Of a stretch of 64,000 bases of DNA, positions 62,166 through 64,000 are shown one piece after another. The stretch spans positions 558,001 to 622,000 of the forward strand of contig JAWPMT010000001.1 in NCBI GenBank assembly GCA_033344775.1, written 5' to 3'. The notes below the pieces were generated by a model. It saw only the letters and a program-made list of their open reading frames with translations. It was not told the DNA's origin and ran no database searches. This DNA is from Cytophagales bacterium (GTDB lineage Bacteria; Bacteroidota; Bacteroidia; Cytophagales; Cyclobacteriaceae). Within the stretch, counting starts at the first letter, position 1. Each line of letters starts with the position of its first letter. A program made the position numbers and the translations under genes.

Positions 62166-64000
62166 ATGTCTCAACCACCCAAGTTCTTCCGCAACTTCTT
62201 CCGATGGTTCTGTCATCCCCGACTGTACAAACCCATTGAAGGTGACCTCATGGAATTGTACTACGAGCGCGTGGACGAATCGGGCAAAAGGAAAGCAGAC
62301 CTGCTGTTCATCAAAGATGTGCTGGCACTCTTCAGAAAAGACATCATCAGACCCGCCAACGTAACTCACCGAATTAATCAATATGGCATGATCAAAAACT
62401 ACACAAAAACAACCTGGCGAAACCTCAAGCGACAAAAGGTTTACGCGGCCATCAACATCGGAGGACTTTCCTTGAGTATTGCCTGTGTTTTGCTCATTGT
62501 TTCATTCATCAGCTATGAGTATTCGTATGATCGATTTTTAGAAAATCACGACGAGATTTATCGTGTCTACGATTCCCAATCAGGCAATGATTTCCTGGGG
62601 AAGAACAAATATGCAGTTACACCAATCCAGTTAGCAAGCGCCTTGAGAGAAGAATATCCCGAAGTACAAGATGCTACTGTGTTTGACTGGTACAATGCGC
62701 TAATTGGTCCGAATAAAGAGCAGTTGTATTACCAGGCAGGAATCTTTGCGGATGCGCAATTTTTTGATGTTTTTCCTTACGAGTTTGTTGCAGGAAATCC
62801 TGAAACAGCAATGGATGATCGGTACAGTGTAATTCTGACCGAATCTTTAGCAGCAAAAATTTTTGATCATGAGGATGCCATGGGAAAAAGCATAACCCAT
62901 CGAGAGCAAACTTATCAAATCACTGGCATCATCAAAGATCCTCCGAAAAACGCGACATTGCCACTGGATTTCGTCATGAATGTAGCCAGCTTCCAATGGT
63001 ATCATGACTATATGAATCGGGAGAAATGGCGAAGCAATGGCTACCACACTTTCTTTACGCTGAATCAATCAAGTGATTTAAAGATGCTTGAGTCCAAAAT
63101 GCCTCAATTGCTGGAGAAATACTGGATCAACCTTGAATTGTATCCACAACATTATCAATTCGAATCACTGAGTTCCATTCATTTACAGTCCTCTCTAAAC
63201 TTCGATTTTGGAGGGAAAGGGAGCAAAAAGCAGATCATGATTTTTGCGACGATCGCTGTGCTGATCATGCTTCTGGCATTGGTCAATTATACGAATCTGG
63301 CGGTGGCTCGATCCATGAATCGCTCGAAAGAAGTCGGGCTTAGAAAAACCATTGGTGCTAACCGATCACAATTAATGGTCCAGTTTCTCTTTGAATCCAT
63401 CTTCCTGACGTTTATCGCCACCTTAATTGCTATTTTAATCACCTGGGCAGTACTTCCTCTTTTCGGAAAAATGCTGGAAAGGGAGTTGTCACTTAGTCTG
63501 GATATGCTGGCGGTCTCCTCTCCCTATTTGTTACTACAGGTCATTTTACTGGGCCTCCTCGCTGGGTATTATCCTGCTTTCCTGATTGCCCGATTACAGC
63601 CGATCAACGCACTAAAAGGTAAAACAAACCGACTCGGTAAACGCACCTTACAGAAGGCGCTGATCGTGGGTCAATACACAGTCTCGATCGCAATGATTAT
63701 ATGCGCTCTGGCAGCTCAACGACAATTTTACTTCATCCAAAATAAAGATTTGGGCTTTCAGAAAGAGCATATACTGACTGTACGGAATAGAAGTCGCGAA
63801 GTGTCTGAGAAATTTGATGTGCTTCGAAATGAATGGTTAAGTCATCCAAACATTCTAGCGGTAACTGGCTCGCAAAACTTACCCATCGATCTTAGACAAG
63901 GCACGATTGTCAATGATGGTGAAGGAACTGATCCTATCGACAACCTCCATATCTATCAAATGCGCGCGGGATACGACTTCCTGGATCTGTATGATATCGA
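62166..64000 (+). CDS. FtsX-like ABC transporter permease (right end off the window)
   Basis: The frame runs past the right edge. The N-terminal 80 residues form a permease prefix domain (PPKFFRNFFRWFCHP, LMELYYERVDESGKRKADLLF), followed by MacB-type organisation: first helix AINIGGLSLSIACVLLIVSF, a periplasmic core domain (about 115-350), three helices in the FtsX part (IFATIAVLIMLLALVNYTNL and so on) with the conserved ARSMNRSKEVGLRKTIGA, then a second half beginning KALIVGQYTVSIAMI. This matches the PadR-linked permeases of Bacteroidota that act with an ATPase for peptide or lipoprotein export or antimicrobial-peptide resistance. Complete genes have about 800 residues. Confidence 0.93.
   Translation, partial: MSQPPKFFRNFFRWFCHPRLYKPIEGDLMELYYERVDESGKRKADLLFIKDVLALFRKDIIRPANVTHRINQYGMIKNYTKTTWRNLKRQKVYAAINIGGLSLSIACVLLIVSFISYEYSYDRFLENHDEIYRVYDSQSGNDFLGKNKYAVTPIQLASALREEYPEVQDATVFDWYNALIGPNKEQLYYQAGIFADAQFFDVFPYEFVAGNPETAMDDRYSVILTESLAAKIFDHEDAMGKSITHREQTYQITGIIKDPPKNATLPLDFVMNVASFQWYHDYMNREKWRSNGYHTFFTLNQSSDLKMLESKMPQLLEKYWINLELYPQHYQFESLSSIHLQSSLNFDFGGKGSKKQIMIFATIAVLIMLLALVNYTNLAVARSMNRSKEVGLRKTIGANRSQLMVQFLFESIFLTFIATLIAILITWAVLPLFGKMLERELSLSLDMLAVSSPYLLLQVILLGLLAGYYPAFLIARLQPINALKGKTNRLGKRTLQKALIVGQYTVSIAMIICALAAQRQFYFIQNKDLGFQKEHILTVRNRSREVSEKFDVLRNEWLSHPNILAVTGSQNLPIDLRQGTIVNDGEGTDPIDNLHIYQMRAGYDFLDLYDI

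Overview
The window is chromosomal DNA of a free-living, probably marine member of the Bacteroidota, most likely Cytophagales. Signs of this are TAnnTTTG-type -7 promoter boxes, weak Shine-Dalgarno sequences, many short lipoboxes (SCxx, ACxx), type IX secretion parts (PorP/SprF, CHU_C-like and type A sorting domains), 7TMR-DISM and TPR-type hybrid kinases, and FtsX-like permeases of the PadR-linked kind. Coding density is high and the gene style is uniform. No tRNA, rRNA, phage, CRISPR array or intact insertion sequence was seen.

Layout. 1-8000: a hybrid histidine kinase cut by the left edge, PEP carboxylase, an SPFH protein and citrate synthase (central carbon metabolism). 8000-13100: a tiny lipoprotein, a large BNR/Vps10-type beta-propeller protein, small hypotheticals and a decayed T9SS cargo gene. 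13300-20900: smc, a stand-alone protein resembling the N-terminal part of IF-2, a secreted HExxH protein, and a sodium:neurotransmitter-type symporter followed by the decayed 3' end of a second copy. 20900-25100: three tandem GH17 glycosidase paralogues and a secreted hypothetical. 25400-30450: a five-gene, overlapping operon for breaking down murein peptides (D-amino acid oxidoreductase, amidase, M14 carboxypeptidase, Ala-Glu epimerase, VanX-type dipeptidase). 30500-36400: a large lipoprotein with a decayed 3' copy beside it, a one-piece TPR/kinase/receiver/LuxR regulator, and a beta-barrel protein. 36600-42450: a ten-helix membrane protein with duplicated His motifs paired with an HLHP-repeat protein, then a GH5 lipoprotein and an unknown protein bracketed by two copies of a 72-bp double-hairpin repeat. 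42480-46710: a T9SS type-B M43 protease translationally coupled to a PorP/SprF-OmpA fusion. 46860-53660: a bacterial voltage-gated sodium channel, an LRR protein with a membrane AraC regulator, an OmpA/TSP3 porin-like protein and a HAD-like phosphatase. 53800-54900: rpsF-rpsR-rplI. 55300-60730: a four-gene cassette of two paralogous unknown proteins, a DyP-type peroxidase and a GST-cytochrome P450 fusion. 60900-64000: a lipoprotein, a PadR regulator and an FtsX-like permease cut by the right edge.

Best candidate for an undescribed system: the 55310-60726 cassette. Two related proteins of unknown function, one membrane-anchored, stand in line with two heme enzymes, one of them a GST-P450 fusion; the arrangement suggests a dedicated peroxide- or lipid-oxidation pathway. 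Second candidates are the SPPH/HLHP pair at 36674-39672 (possible metal handling) and the M43 protease with its SprF-OmpA fusion. Two places also show the same decay pattern: an intact gene followed directly by the eroded 3' end of a paralogue.
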